Assembly (NCBI GenBank): GCA_945890495.1
Contig: CAMDCO010000005.1
Coordinates: forward strand, 20,528 to 84,527
Length of the DNA stretch: 64,000 nt
Direction of reading: 5' to 3'
Origin: Bordetella parapertussis
GTDB taxonomy: Bacteria; Pseudomonadota; Gammaproteobacteria; Burkholderiales; Thiobacillaceae
Shown here: piece by piece, positions 15,526-23,949 of the stretch
Layout: every line of letters begins with the position of its first letter
Numbering within the stretch: position 1 is the stretch's first letter
Position numbers and translations under genes: made by a program
Notes under the pieces: generated by a model
Told to the model about the DNA's origin: nothing
What the model saw: only the letters and a program-made list of their open reading frames with translations
The model's database searches: none

Positions 15526-16772
15526 CGGACCTCCGGCAGAAACAGGCTGACACAACTACCACCGTCCGGATGGCGCGGGGCCATTTCTAGTCGGCCACCC
15601 AAGCGTTCAAGGCTGGCTTGCGCCAGTCTCAGGCCGACGCCCCAGCCACCCAACTTGGGGCCCGCCAGCTCAAAGCCGGGGCCGCGATCGAGGACCCGAA
15701 TCTCCCAGCCGTCCGCACGGGCCTCGGCCTCCAGGATGACCTCACCGGGCGAGGCGTCAGCCGCATTGTTAAGCACGGTGGTGAGGATCGACACCCACGC
15801 GGCCGGCGCCACCAGGGCACGCTCCGCCAGCGCCGTATCGCGAAGGGCGCCGAGGCGTGCCTGAACCTGCGGGCGCATCAATTGCCAGTGCTCAAAGGTC
15901 TGCCGCAGCCACGCCTCGAAGGTCTCGGCGGGCGCCGCTTCACCGGCACGGCCAGCACCGGCGGCCACGGCAAGTCGGGCCAGGGTGTGTTGCATCCGCT
16001 CGGCCTGGCGTTTCAATCGGTTGAGTGGCGGGGTCAGTTCTTCGTCACCCTCGTATTCGTAGCCCAGTTCATCCAACCCCAGTTTGAGCGCGGCCAAGGG
16101 CGTGGCCAGGTCGTGCGCCGCCGAGGCCGCCTGCATGCCCAGCAGGAAGATTTGTTCATCGCGCAGGGCGCGTTCGCGCGCCTCGGCCAGGGTCTGGTCA
16201 CGCTGACGCAGGGCGGCCGACAATTTCACCAGCGCCAATGTCACAAACAACACCGTAAAGATGAAGTTCAGCCACATGCCGGTGAGGTGCAGGTCGATCG
16301 CGTTGGCTGTGCTGACGGTCAGGATCAAGGGCTGATACCAGAACGCCAAGAGCGAATACAGGATGACGGTCCAAATGGCCATGATCCAGGTAGCCCTCGG
16401 TGGCAACAGGGTCGCGGCCAGCAACAGCGGTACCAGCAACAACGAGATGAAGGGGTTGGCGTAACCACCGGTGAAGTAGATCAAGGCCGCCAACAAGGCG
16501 GCGTCGGTGGCGAGTTCGATCTGGATCTCGCCCTCCGTGGGATCGCGCCGGGTACGCAGCCGCCAAAGCGCTGCGCCAATCAGACCGGCATGAAGACCCA
16601 TCAGCCACCAGACAATCGACCCCTGAAGCCGGGCCTCCAGCCAAAAGACCAGCAACCCCACACCGCCGAGTTCAAGGCCCAGTAAGGCCGCACGCACCCA
16701 TAACAGGCCACGCTGCGGATCGGGCGTAACGAGTGAATTCTCAGTTAAAATTATTGCCGTCATGGGCTCCAT
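15522..16772 (-). CDS. regB: RegB/PrrB-type membrane redox sensor kinase
   Basis: 416 residues from ATG 16772. About six N-terminal membrane segments include the quinone-site-like motif TGGYANPFISLLL (GGxxNPF of RegB). The H-box is SAAHDLATPLAALKLGLDEL (His phosphorylation). The N-box is ILTTVLNNAADASPG, and the G-boxes are LDRGPGF and GGWGVGLRLAQ. The only Cys I find is in the C-terminal GGSCVSLF, so the conserved redox-active Cys near the H-box of studied RegB proteins seems absent. Sensing may rest on the quinone pool. It lies upstream of and is translationally coupled to regA. Confidence 0.92.
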   Translation of the reverse strand: MEPMTAIILTENSLVTPDPQRGLLWVRAALLGLELGGVGLLVFWLEARLQGSIVWWLMGLHAGLIGAALWRLRTRRDPTEGEIQIELATDAALLAALIYFTGGYANPFISLLLVPLLLAATLLPPRATWIMAIWTVILYSLLAFWYQPLILTVSTANAIDLHLTGMWLNFIFTVLFVTLALVKLSAALRQRDQTLAEARERALRDEQIFLLGMQAASAAHDLATPLAALKLGLDELGYEYEGDEELTPPLNRLKRQAERMQHTLARLAVAAGAGRAGEAAPAETFEAWLRQTFEHWQLMRPQVQARLGALRDTALAERALVAPAAWVSILTTVLNNAADASPGEVILEAEARADGWEIRVLDRGPGFELAGPKLGGWGVGLRLAQASLERLGGRLEMAPRHPDGGSCVSLFLPEVR

Positions 16773-16889
16773 TTTAACGGCCCCGGCCCGCATTACGGCT
16801 GCGACAATTTGCCGCACGACGAACAGCGCGTCTTGGGCTATTGTTGGCCCACCTCTTATCTAATTCTCTCAAACCCTTTCGGAGCCTCT

Positions 16890-17372
16890 ATGAAACGCCT
16901 TGCCTTTTCCGTCCTCACCACCGCCCTCCTGACCGCCACTCTCAGCATCACCGCGCAGGCTGACACGGTCAAGATCAGCGACCCTTGGGCGCGGGCCACC
17001 GCCCCCGGCGCCCCGGCTGGCGGCGCCTTCATGGGCCTGACGGCCGATGCCAACATGACCTTGATTGCGGCCGAAAGCCAAGCCTCCAAGGCAGTTGAAC
17101 TGCACACCATGAAGATGGAGAACGGGGTGATGATCATGCGCGCAGTGCCCCAGATCGATCTGCCCAAGGGCCAGACCGTCAGCCTCAAGCCGGGCGGCCT
17201 GCATGTCATGCTGATCGGCCTCCATGCCCCCCTCAAGGCCGGTGAAAAGGTGGACATGACCCTGCGCGTGAAGGACAGCCAGGGCAAGGAGCAACGCATT
17301 CCGGTGACTGCCGAGATCCGCACCATGAAGCCCATGGCCATGCCGGCGGCCCCTATGCATCAGCATCACTAA
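16890..17372 (+). CDS. PCuAC-type periplasmic copper chaperone
   Basis: 160 residues from ATG 16890, with a GGAG-like site upstream and a signal peptide ending ITAQA. The PCuAC domain has DPWARATAPGAPAGGAFM, the HTMKMENGVM segment, LKPGGLHVMLIGL (the H/M copper ligands) and a Met/His-rich tail (MKPMAMPAAPMHQHH). It delivers Cu(I) to CuA sites of oxidases and has been linked to NosZ maturation. The gene is divergent from regBA and close to nosZ, which needs CuA and CuZ. A bidirectional terminator follows. Confidence 0.92.
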   Translation: MKRLAFSVLTTALLTATLSITAQADTVKISDPWARATAPGAPAGGAFMGLTADANMTLIAAESQASKAVELHTMKMENGVMIMRAVPQIDLPKGQTVSLKPGGLHVMLIGLHAPLKAGEKVDMTLRVKDSQGKEQRIPVTAEIRTMKPMAMPAAPMHQHH

Positions 17373-17402
17373 GAGCCCCACAGAAACAACCTCTCTCCCA
17401 CG

Positions 17403-17428
17403 AAAAAGGGCGCCAAGGCGCCCTTTTT
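17403..17428. terminator. Bidirectional rho-independent terminator
   Basis: AAAAAGGGCGCC-AA-GGCGCCCTTTTT is a perfect inverted repeat with an A-run on one side and a T-run on the other. It lies between the convergent PCuAC and phoU genes and can serve both. Confidence 0.9.
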
Positions 17429-17469
17429 CTTTGGCATCGTCCGCCGCTCGCGGGCGGACGGTTTATACC

Positions 17470-18177
17470 TCAGCCTTTTTGAACCTCGTGCTCCAGTTGT
17501 TCCAGCGTGACATGGCGCACATTGGCACCGGTCACCATATAGACCACATTCTCGGCAATGTTCTTGGCGTGATCGCCCACGCGCTCAATGGCCTTGGCCA
17601 CAAACAACAGTTCGATACAGGTCGAAATGGTGCGCGGGTCTTCCATCATGTAGGTAATGAGATGACGGACGATGAGGTGATACTCCTCGTCAACCTGGAT
17701 GTCCTGCCGCGCCAGATCGGGAATCCCCGCCACCTCAATTCGCGCAAAGGCGTTCAACGACTGGCGCAACATGCGCATCGCCAGTTCGGACAGATAACGA
17801 ATTTCCGCATGGCGCGGCACGAGGATGCGACCTCCGGTCTGCATCTTCAGGGCAAAGCGGGCAATCTTTACCGCCTCGTCGCCGATGCGCTCCAGGTCAG
17901 AAATGCTGCGCAGAATGGACAGCACCATGCGCAAATCGATGGCGGTCGGACAGCGCAGGGCAATAATGTTGGTGCAGGCCTCATCGGACAAAGACTCTAG
18001 GAGGTTGACATCGACCTCTTTCTCGATAACCTGCTGCGCCAACGCCAGATTGCCCTCCATCAGGGCCAACACGGCATTGTTCAATTGCTCTTCGACCAGC
18101 CCGCCCATCTCCAGCACGCGCGCGCGCATGGATTCAAGTTCTTCATCAAAGGGTTTGTAGGTATGTTCCGTCAGCAT
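17470..18177 (-). CDS. phoU: Phosphate signalling protein PhoU
   Basis: 235 residues. Two tandem three-helix PhoU domains carry the metal-binding EESLSDEAC-like and DLERIGDEAVKIAR motifs in the first repeat and IERVGDHAKNIAENVVYMVTG in the second. It restrains PhoR/PstSCAB signalling under phosphate sufficiency. Unusually the pst genes are not beside it in this window. It is divergent from nosZ across a 229-base spacer containing an FNR-like box. Confidence 0.95.
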   Translation of the reverse strand: MLTEHTYKPFDEELESMRARVLEMGGLVEEQLNNAVLALMEGNLALAQQVIEKEVDVNLLESLSDEACTNIIALRCPTAIDLRMVLSILRSISDLERIGDEAVKIARFALKMQTGGRILVPRHAEIRYLSELAMRMLRQSLNAFARIEVAGIPDLARQDIQVDEEYHLIVRHLITYMMEDPRTISTCIELLFVAKAIERVGDHAKNIAENVVYMVTGANVRHVTLEQLEHEVQKG

Positions 18178-18313
18178 TCCGTTATCTCCAAAGGCCTTCC
18201 AACAGGCTGGATTTGATTATAGGACCCCTTCACCCGCATTTGGTTACATCTTTGTGACAGCGACGCGTCTATAAGCGAAAACTGATATTGTCGCAATAGA
18301 GGACATCCGAATC

Positions 18314-18327
18314 TTGACATCGGTCAA
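18314..18327 (+). promoter_or_regulatory. FNR/NNR-type box upstream of nosZ
   Basis: TTGACATCGGTCAA has perfect TTGAC-N4-GTCAA dyad symmetry and lies 80 bases before the nosZ start codon. It fits sites bound by FNR/DNR/NNR-family regulators, which activate nos genes at low oxygen or with NO. No regulator of this family is encoded in the window. Confidence 0.7.
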
Positions 18328-18406
18328 CTCGGGACCTACCTTGCACGCCATCGTTGTGCGACATTTTGCCGCACCTATCCGTTACTTTTACCTTTGGAGA
18401 CACACC

Positions 18407-20707
18407 ATGAGTATACGCATCAAGCAACTTGCACTGCTGATTGCCCTTGGAGCCGGTGCAACCAGCCCCGCGTGGGCCAGCGAAGACCTGAAAGATGTCA
18501 TGAAGCGACGCGGCCTGTCGCAACAAGACTTGCTCTCGGCGGCGAAGACCTATGTGCCGACTGGCAAGCGCGATGAATTCCTCGCCTTCAGCTCCGGCGG
18601 CCACTCCGGCCAAGTCATGGTCTACGGCATTCCTTCGATGCGCATCCTCAAATACATCGGTGTGTTCACGCCAGAGCCTTGGCAAGGCTTTGGCTTTGAC
18701 GAGGAATCCAAAAAGATTCTGCGTGATGGTCAGCCGCCCAACGCCAAGGAACCCATCCTGTGGGGCGACTCGCACCACCCGGCCATCTCTGAAACCAATG
18801 GCAAATATGACGGTCAGTTCCTGTTCATCAACGACAAGGCCAACCCACGCATCGCCGTGATTGACCTGCGCGACTTCGAGACCAAGCAGATCGTCGCCAA
18901 CCCGATTTTCAAATCCGAGCATGGCGGCGCCTTCGTCACCCCGAACACCGAGTATGTGATTGAGGCCACGCAATACGCCGCACCGCTGGAACCCAACAAA
19001 TATGTGCCGTTGGAAAGGTTCAACGACGAGTACCGCGGCGGCATGACCTTCTGGAAGTTCGACCGCAAGGCCGGTCGCATCGACAAGAAGGCCTCGTTCT
19101 CCTTCGAGCTGCCGCCGTATAGCCAGGACTTGTCTGACGCCGGCAAGGGCCCGTCCGATGGCTGGGCCTTCACCAACTCGTTCTGCTCCGAGCGTTATGT
19201 CGGCGGCATCGAACGCGGCCGCCCGCCCTTTGAGGCCGGTTGCTCCGCCCGCGATACCGACTACATGCATGTCATGAACTGGAAGAAGGCCGAGCAGGTC
19301 GTCGCCGCTGGCAAGACCAAGACCATCAATGGCCACAGAGTCATCCCGATGGATGTCGCGGTCAAAGAAGGCATCTTGTTCCTGATCCCCGAACCGAAGA
19401 GCCCGCACGGCGTCGATGTGACCCCGGACGGCAGCAAGATCATCGTCGCCGGCAAACTGGACACCCATGTGTCCGTGTATAGCTTCGACAAGATCCAGGC
19501 CGCCATCAAGGCCGGCAAGTTTGAGGGCAAAGACCCGTATGGCATCCCAATCATCGCCATGAAGGATGCGCTCGACAAGCAGGTACAACTCGGCCTAGGC
19601 CCGTTGCACACCCAGTTCGACAGCAAGAAATGCGTGGCCTACACCTCCCTGTATGTCGATTCACAAGTCGCCAAATGGGACTTCTGCGCCGGCAAGGTGC
19701 TGGACAAGATCAGCGTGCACTACAACATTGGTCACCTGATGACGATGGAAGGCGACTCCACCTCACCCGAAGGCAAGTATCTGGTGGCGCTGAACAAACT
19801 GGCCATCGACCGCTTCAACCCGGTTGGCCCGCTGCATCCGCAAAACCACCAGCTCATCGACATCAGCAACGACAAGATGCATCTGATCTACGACATGCCG
19901 GTGCCACTGGGTGAGCCGCACTACGCCGTGGCCATCGATGCCAATAGCCTGAAGCCGGGTATCCGCTACAAACTGGGCACCGACAGCCGTACCGATTCTC
20001 CGCACCCGGGCGCTGTGAAGGCCGGCTCTGAAAAGACCGTGAAGAAGGGCAACAAGGTCGAGGTGTTCGGCACCCTGATCCGTTCGCATATCGTTCCCGA
20101 GATCATCGACAATGTTGAGGTCGGCGACGAGGTCACGATCCACCTGACCAACCTCGAGCGCGCCCAGGACGAGACGCACGGCTTCACCATCGGTGGCTAC
20201 AACCTCCACGCCTCGGTTGAGCCAGGCAAGACGGTCACGGTCAAGTTCAAGGCCGAGCGTCCTGGCGTGTATCCGTACTACTGCACCGAGTTCTGCTCCG
20301 CGCTGCACTTGGAAATGCAGGGCTACCTACTGGTCAAGCCGAAGGGCTACAAAGACAGCGGCGTTGCTGGCAAGGCAGGCACGAACTACACCAAGGCAGA
20401 CTACGACAAGCAGTACAAGACCAACATCGAAACCCAAGCAGTGATCGATTCTGTGGTCGGCTACATCACCAGCGTTAACTACAAGGACTTCCCGGAAGCG
20501 GTGGCCATGGTGGAAGACGCCTTTGACCAAGCCGGTAAGATCACCGATGTGAAGGTCAAGATGGATGCCGCCGTGAAGACCGGTGACTGGAACAACGCCA
20601 CCTTGTGGGCAGGCCAGTGGTGGCAGTATCAGGTCAAGACCGCAGACCTCGGCCTGCGCGCCAAGACCTACCTAGAGCAAAACGGTGCCAAGAAAGTGAA
20701 GAAGTAA
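18407..20707 (+). CDS. nosZ: Nitrous oxide reductase, clade II (Sec-exported)
   Basis: 766 residues from ATG 18407 (GGAGA upstream). It reduces N2O to N2 in the periplasm. The signal peptide lacks twin arginines (MSIRIKQLALLIALGAG), as in clade II. CuZ ligands appear in GDSHHPAIS, EHGGAFV, PHGVDVTPDG, LGPLHTQFD, YNIGHLMTMEGD and GEPHYAVAID. The CuA site is CTEFCSALHLEM near residue 630. After CuA there is a ~121-residue helical tail (from KGYKDSGVAG) with no CxxCH, so it is not the cytochrome c domain found on some clade II enzymes. It is first gene of the nos-men cluster. Confidence 0.97.
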   Translation: MSIRIKQLALLIALGAGATSPAWASEDLKDVMKRRGLSQQDLLSAAKTYVPTGKRDEFLAFSSGGHSGQVMVYGIPSMRILKYIGVFTPEPWQGFGFDEESKKILRDGQPPNAKEPILWGDSHHPAISETNGKYDGQFLFINDKANPRIAVIDLRDFETKQIVANPIFKSEHGGAFVTPNTEYVIEATQYAAPLEPNKYVPLERFNDEYRGGMTFWKFDRKAGRIDKKASFSFELPPYSQDLSDAGKGPSDGWAFTNSFCSERYVGGIERGRPPFEAGCSARDTDYMHVMNWKKAEQVVAAGKTKTINGHRVIPMDVAVKEGILFLIPEPKSPHGVDVTPDGSKIIVAGKLDTHVSVYSFDKIQAAIKAGKFEGKDPYGIPIIAMKDALDKQVQLGLGPLHTQFDSKKCVAYTSLYVDSQVAKWDFCAGKVLDKISVHYNIGHLMTMEGDSTSPEGKYLVALNKLAIDRFNPVGPLHPQNHQLIDISNDKMHLIYDMPVPLGEPHYAVAIDANSLKPGIRYKLGTDSRTDSPHPGAVKAGSEKTVKKGNKVEVFGTLIRSHIVPEIIDNVEVGDEVTIHLTNLERAQDETHGFTIGGYNLHASVEPGKTVTVKFKAERPGVYPYYCTEFCSALHLEMQGYLLVKPKGYKDSGVAGKAGTNYTKADYDKQYKTNIETQAVIDSVVGYITSVNYKDFPEAVAMVEDAFDQAGKITDVKVKMDAAVKTGDWNNATLWAGQWWQYQVKTADLGLRAKTYLEQNGAKKVKK

Positions 20708-20726
20708 TCGCCGCTCGCCAAAAGCC

Positions 20727-20754
20727 AAGGAGGGGGGCTTATGCCCCCCTCCTT
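20727..20754 (+). terminator. Strong GC hairpin after nosZ
   Basis: AAGGAGGGGGGC-TTAT-GCCCCCCTCCTT is a perfect 12-bp stem 19 bases after the nosZ stop. There is no clear T-run after it, so it may attenuate transcription or protect the nosZ mRNA 3' end rather than terminate completely. Confidence 0.6.
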
Positions 20755-20756
20755 GA

Positions 20757-20770
20757 TTGATACGGGTCAA
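20757..20770 (+). promoter_or_regulatory. FNR/NNR-type box upstream of cytochrome c gene
   Basis: TTGATACGGGTCAA (TTGAT-N4-GTCAA) lies 87 bases before the cytochrome start. It suggests a second anaerobic promoter after the nosZ hairpin, so that the accessory genes can be transcribed separately from nosZ. Confidence 0.65.
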
Positions 20771-20857
20771 TATTGATTGTTGCCCAATGAATATTAGTAT
20801 TGTCTAATGTGCACGCATTCACGCGCACCGCCATTTCTTATTTACAGGAGCTTCACC

Positions 20858-21496
20858 ATGAAATTACGCCCCAGCCTATTTCTGATCCTCACCCTTGCAG
20901 CGGGTTCAGCCTTTGCCGCTCGCCCGGGCGCCTCTGCCTCTACCGATGAAATCCTCAAGCTCAAGGGCGACGCCAAGAATGGCGAAGAGGTCTATGAAGT
21001 CTGCTCCGCCTGTCACCTGCCCGATGGCATGGGCCGCTCGGACGGCACCCTGCCGGTCGTCGCCGGCCAGCATGAGAAGGTGTTGGTCAAGCAGATGATC
21101 GACATTCGCACCGGTCATCGCGACAACCCCACCATGTACCCCTTCGCCCAAGGCATGGAACCGCAGGACATCGCCGACAGCGCCGCCTACATGGCAAAAC
21201 TCAAACTCAAGACCACCAACGGCAAGGGCTCGGGCAAAGACCTGAGCCGGGGTGCCGATCTGTACAAGAAGGACTGCCTCTCCTGTCACAAGGACAATGG
21301 CGTGGGCGACCAAGCCAAATTTGTGCCCTTGCTGACGGCGCAGCATTACGAATACACCATGCGTCAGTTGGATGAGATGAAGGCAGGCAAGCGCAAGAAC
21401 GCCGACAAGGAGATGATGAAGGTCGTCAAGGCCTACTCCAAGGCCGACATGCAGGCCGTGGCCGACTACATGTCACGCCTTAAGCCTAAAAAGTAA
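20858..21496 (+). CDS. Dihaem periplasmic cytochrome c (c4/c553-like), nos-associated
   Basis: 212 residues from ATG 20858 with AGGAG upstream. A signal peptide (LAAGSAFAA) is followed by two class I haem c domains: CSACHLPDGMGRSDGTLP with distal M in MYPFAQGM, and CLSCHKDNGVGDQAKFVP. The most likely role is electron transfer from NosGH or a quinol-cytochrome c oxidoreductase to NosZ. It fits the NosC slot of clade II clusters, but I do not assign C1 or C2. It has its own FNR-like site and is separated from nosB by 132 bases. Confidence 0.9.
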   Translation: MKLRPSLFLILTLAAGSAFAARPGASASTDEILKLKGDAKNGEEVYEVCSACHLPDGMGRSDGTLPVVAGQHEKVLVKQMIDIRTGHRDNPTMYPFAQGMEPQDIADSAAYMAKLKLKTTNGKGSGKDLSRGADLYKKDCLSCHKDNGVGDQAKFVPLLTAQHYEYTMRQLDEMKAGKRKNADKEMMKVVKAYSKADMQAVADYMSRLKPKK

Positions 21497-21510
21497 GACC
21501 CAGTGAACGG

Positions 21511-21531
21511 TAGGCCGCCTCGTGCGGCCTA
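21511..21531 (+). terminator. Hairpin after cytochrome c gene
   Basis: TAGGCCGC-CTCGT-GCGGCCTA has an 8-bp stem 14 bases after the stop. No T-run follows, so it is probably a partial terminator or RNA stabiliser. Confidence 0.4.
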
Positions 21532-21628
21532 TTCGAACCCCCAACTTTCGGATCCCAATTCCCTGAGCGGGTGTCGCTCTGCACTATGATGGCGCCCTCA
21601 GAGAATTGGCATTCAACAGGAGTTTCCC

Positions 21629-22591
21629 ATGTCCAGCTTTGTTCAGGACTTTACCGGTAACAAATCCAGCCGCTTTGCCCTGATGGCACTGCTGTTACTG
21701 GCCGTCGCGTATTTCACGCCCATCTGGTGGGTCTCGCTCACCGCCCCCAACTACCCGCCCGACGCCTTCCCAGACGGGATTCGCATCCACTTCCACTTTG
21801 ACGGGGTCAAAAACGGCTGCACCCAAGCCATCATCAAAAAGAGTGAGATCTATCAGGGCGACCTAGGTAGCGAAAACGAGGCCACCGAGCGCTATCAGAA
21901 GGATCAGGCCCAACAGCTCGACTGTGTGCACGAGATGAATACCATCAACCACTATGTCGGCATGTATCCGATCGCCTCGGGCGGCCCGGTGGAAAAGGAG
22001 TTATCCAAGTACATCATGGCCTTCCTCGGCGTCATGCTGCTGGCCTTTGCCGCCAACAACCGCAAGCGCGAACTGCAAATCCTAGGCGTGGGCTTTGCGG
22101 CCGTCGCTGTCTGGATGTACGGTCAAATGCTGGGACTCGGCGCGCTTGATGCCTATGTCCAGACCTATGAAGAGGCCACGGCCACCTTCTTCAACGAGCC
22201 CGAGGTGATCACCCGCTGGAGCGCCAACCTGCGCTTGGCGATGCATGTCGTCATGGGCGGGATGCTTGCCGCCATGCTGATCGTCCTCGCCGGTTGCTGG
22301 AAGTGGCGCAAGTTTTCACTGCTACTGGCCTTTGTACCCGCCTTGCTGCCGGTCTTTTTCGTCCTCGAATACGCCGGCTGGCTGTGGTTCTTCGGCCATA
22401 ACCTGCACCCCTGGGGCGCATTCACGGTGAAGCCCTTCATGCCGACCGTGTTTGGCGAGGGGATGGTGGCGCAGTTCTCCACCTTCTCCTACCCGGATAT
22501 TGGTTACGCCCTGTTGCTGGCCCTCTCTGGTCTGCTGATCGTGGCTACCCTGCTGCGCCGCAAGCAACTGGCCCAAGACACCGCCCCCTGA
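21629..22591 (+). CDS. nosB: NosB-type membrane protein
   Basis: 320 residues. One N-terminal membrane segment (FALMALLLLAVAYFTPIWWVSL) precedes a ~110-residue periplasmic loop (DAFPDGIRIHFHFDGVKNGC, with INHYVGMYPI). Five or so further helices fill the C-terminal half. The gene family is found specifically in clade II nos clusters between nosZ and nosD; its function is not established. I assign it by this position and by the conserved YFTPIWWVSLTAPNYP-type start. An AGGAG site supports the start. Confidence 0.8.
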   Translation: MSSFVQDFTGNKSSRFALMALLLLAVAYFTPIWWVSLTAPNYPPDAFPDGIRIHFHFDGVKNGCTQAIIKKSEIYQGDLGSENEATERYQKDQAQQLDCVHEMNTINHYVGMYPIASGGPVEKELSKYIMAFLGVMLLAFAANNRKRELQILGVGFAAVAVWMYGQMLGLGALDAYVQTYEEATATFFNEPEVITRWSANLRLAMHVVMGGMLAAMLIVLAGCWKWRKFSLLLAFVPALLPVFFVLEYAGWLWFFGHNLHPWGAFTVKPFMPTVFGEGMVAQFSTFSYPDIGYALLLALSGLLIVATLLRRKQLAQDTAP

Positions 22592-22602
22592 AACGGCCCG
22601 CC

Positions 22603-23949
22603 ATGCGTCGCACTCGACTCCTCGCCCTGCTCGCCATCGCCCTGATCTTGCCGGCCGGACAATCCGCGGGCTACATTGCCGCTGAGGACGCCGTACAAGA
22701 CTTCAGCGCCATGGGCGCGGTGCGCAACACCGTTGATGCCGAGCGCCCCGTGTACCCGCTCTATCTGCGCGACAAGCGCATCCATGGCCTGCAACCGTTT
22801 CAGGCGCTGGTCGATGCCGCGCCCGCCGGTTCGGTGCTGCGCCCTCCGCCGGGAATCTACGCCGGGCCGGTACTGCTAACCAAACCGCTGACCATCGAGG
22901 GCGATGGCAAGGTCACCATCGACGCCGGTGACAAGGGCGTGGTGTTCCGCATCGAGACCGAAGATGCCGTGCTGCGCGGCGTGCGCTTGACCGGCTCGGG
23001 CGAGTCGCACGACATGGAAGATGCCGCACTGGAGATTCGTGGCCATCGCAACACCGTCGAAAACCTGATCATCGACAATAGCCTGTTCGGCATCGACCTG
23101 CGCCAGGCCAACGACAACATCGTACGCAACAACCGCATCACCTCCAAGATCGCCGATCTGGGCATGCGCGGCGATGCCATCCGCCTCTGGTACAGCCTGC
23201 GCAACCGCATCGAAGGCAACCAGATCAAAGATTCACGCGATATCGTGATCTGGTATTCAAACAACAATGCCTTGATCAACAACACCAGCAGCGGCAGCCG
23301 CTACTCCATCCACTTCATGTTCGCGCAACATAATCTGGTCGAAGGCAATCGCTTCACCAACAACGCCGTCGGCATCTATGTGATGTACACGGAAGGCGTC
23401 ATCATCCGCAACAATCTGGTCTCCCACGCCACTGGAGCCACCGGGATGGGCATTGGCTTCAAGGAGGCCAGCGACTCCATTCTTGAAAACAATCAAATCA
23501 TCTATTGCGCGACGGGTATCGCCTCCGATCTATCGCCCTTCCAGCCTGACACTCAGATATGGATGCGCAACAACCGGTTAGCGTACAACGGCATCGGCCT
23601 GTTGTTTAACAGTGAACGCGAAGGCAATGTCGTCACCAACAACCGTTTTGTCGGCAACCTGACCGATGTCGCCGTCAACGGCGGCGGCACCGCCCGGCAA
23701 AACACTTGGTCGGGTAATGTGTGGGATGTGTACGAAGGCTTCGACCGCAACGGCGATGGGCGCGGCGACCTGCCCCATCGTCAATACGCCTATGCCGATC
23801 GCATCTGGATGGATACGCCCATCACCCAGTTCTTTCGTGCCTCGCCCGCACTGGAACTGCTCGACTTTCTAGAACGGCTGGCCCCGTTCTCCGAGCCCGA
23901 CTTGCTGTTTGAAGACACGCGCCCCCGCATGAGGCCCGCCCATGGCTAG
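22603..23949 (+). CDS. nosD: NosD copper-site maturation protein
   Basis: 448 residues, periplasmic, with a signal peptide (LLALLAIALILPAGQSAG). The right-handed beta-helix is built of repeating RNNxI/EGNxI/ENNxI turns (IVRNNRIT, IEGNQI, VEGNRF, IIRNNLV, LENNQI). The C-terminal GNVWDVYEGFDRNGDGRGDLPHRQYAYADRIWMDTP is conserved in NosD. It works with the NosFY ABC transporter to supply sulfur for the CuZ cluster of NosZ. It overlaps nosG by 8 bases. Confidence 0.95.
   Translation: MRRTRLLALLAIALILPAGQSAGYIAAEDAVQDFSAMGAVRNTVDAERPVYPLYLRDKRIHGLQPFQALVDAAPAGSVLRPPPGIYAGPVLLTKPLTIEGDGKVTIDAGDKGVVFRIETEDAVLRGVRLTGSGESHDMEDAALEIRGHRNTVENLIIDNSLFGIDLRQANDNIVRNNRITSKIADLGMRGDAIRLWYSLRNRIEGNQIKDSRDIVIWYSNNNALINNTSSGSRYSIHFMFAQHNLVEGNRFTNNAVGIYVMYTEGVIIRNNLVSHATGATGMGIGFKEASDSILENNQIIYCATGIASDLSPFQPDTQIWMRNNRLAYNGIGLLFNSEREGNVVTNNRFVGNLTDVAVNGGGTARQNTWSGNVWDVYEGFDRNGDGRGDLPHRQYAYADRIWMDTPITQFFRASPALELLDFLERLAPFSEPDLLFEDTRPRMRPAHG

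Noticed and set aside
15618-16685. 355-residue ORF antisense to regB
   Set aside because: Arg/Gln/Gly-rich shadow of a gene whose kinase motifs are complete on the other strand.
18269-19588. 439-residue ORF antisense to nosZ
   Set aside because: No motif or signal is visible, and it overlaps a strongly conserved NosZ catalytic region.
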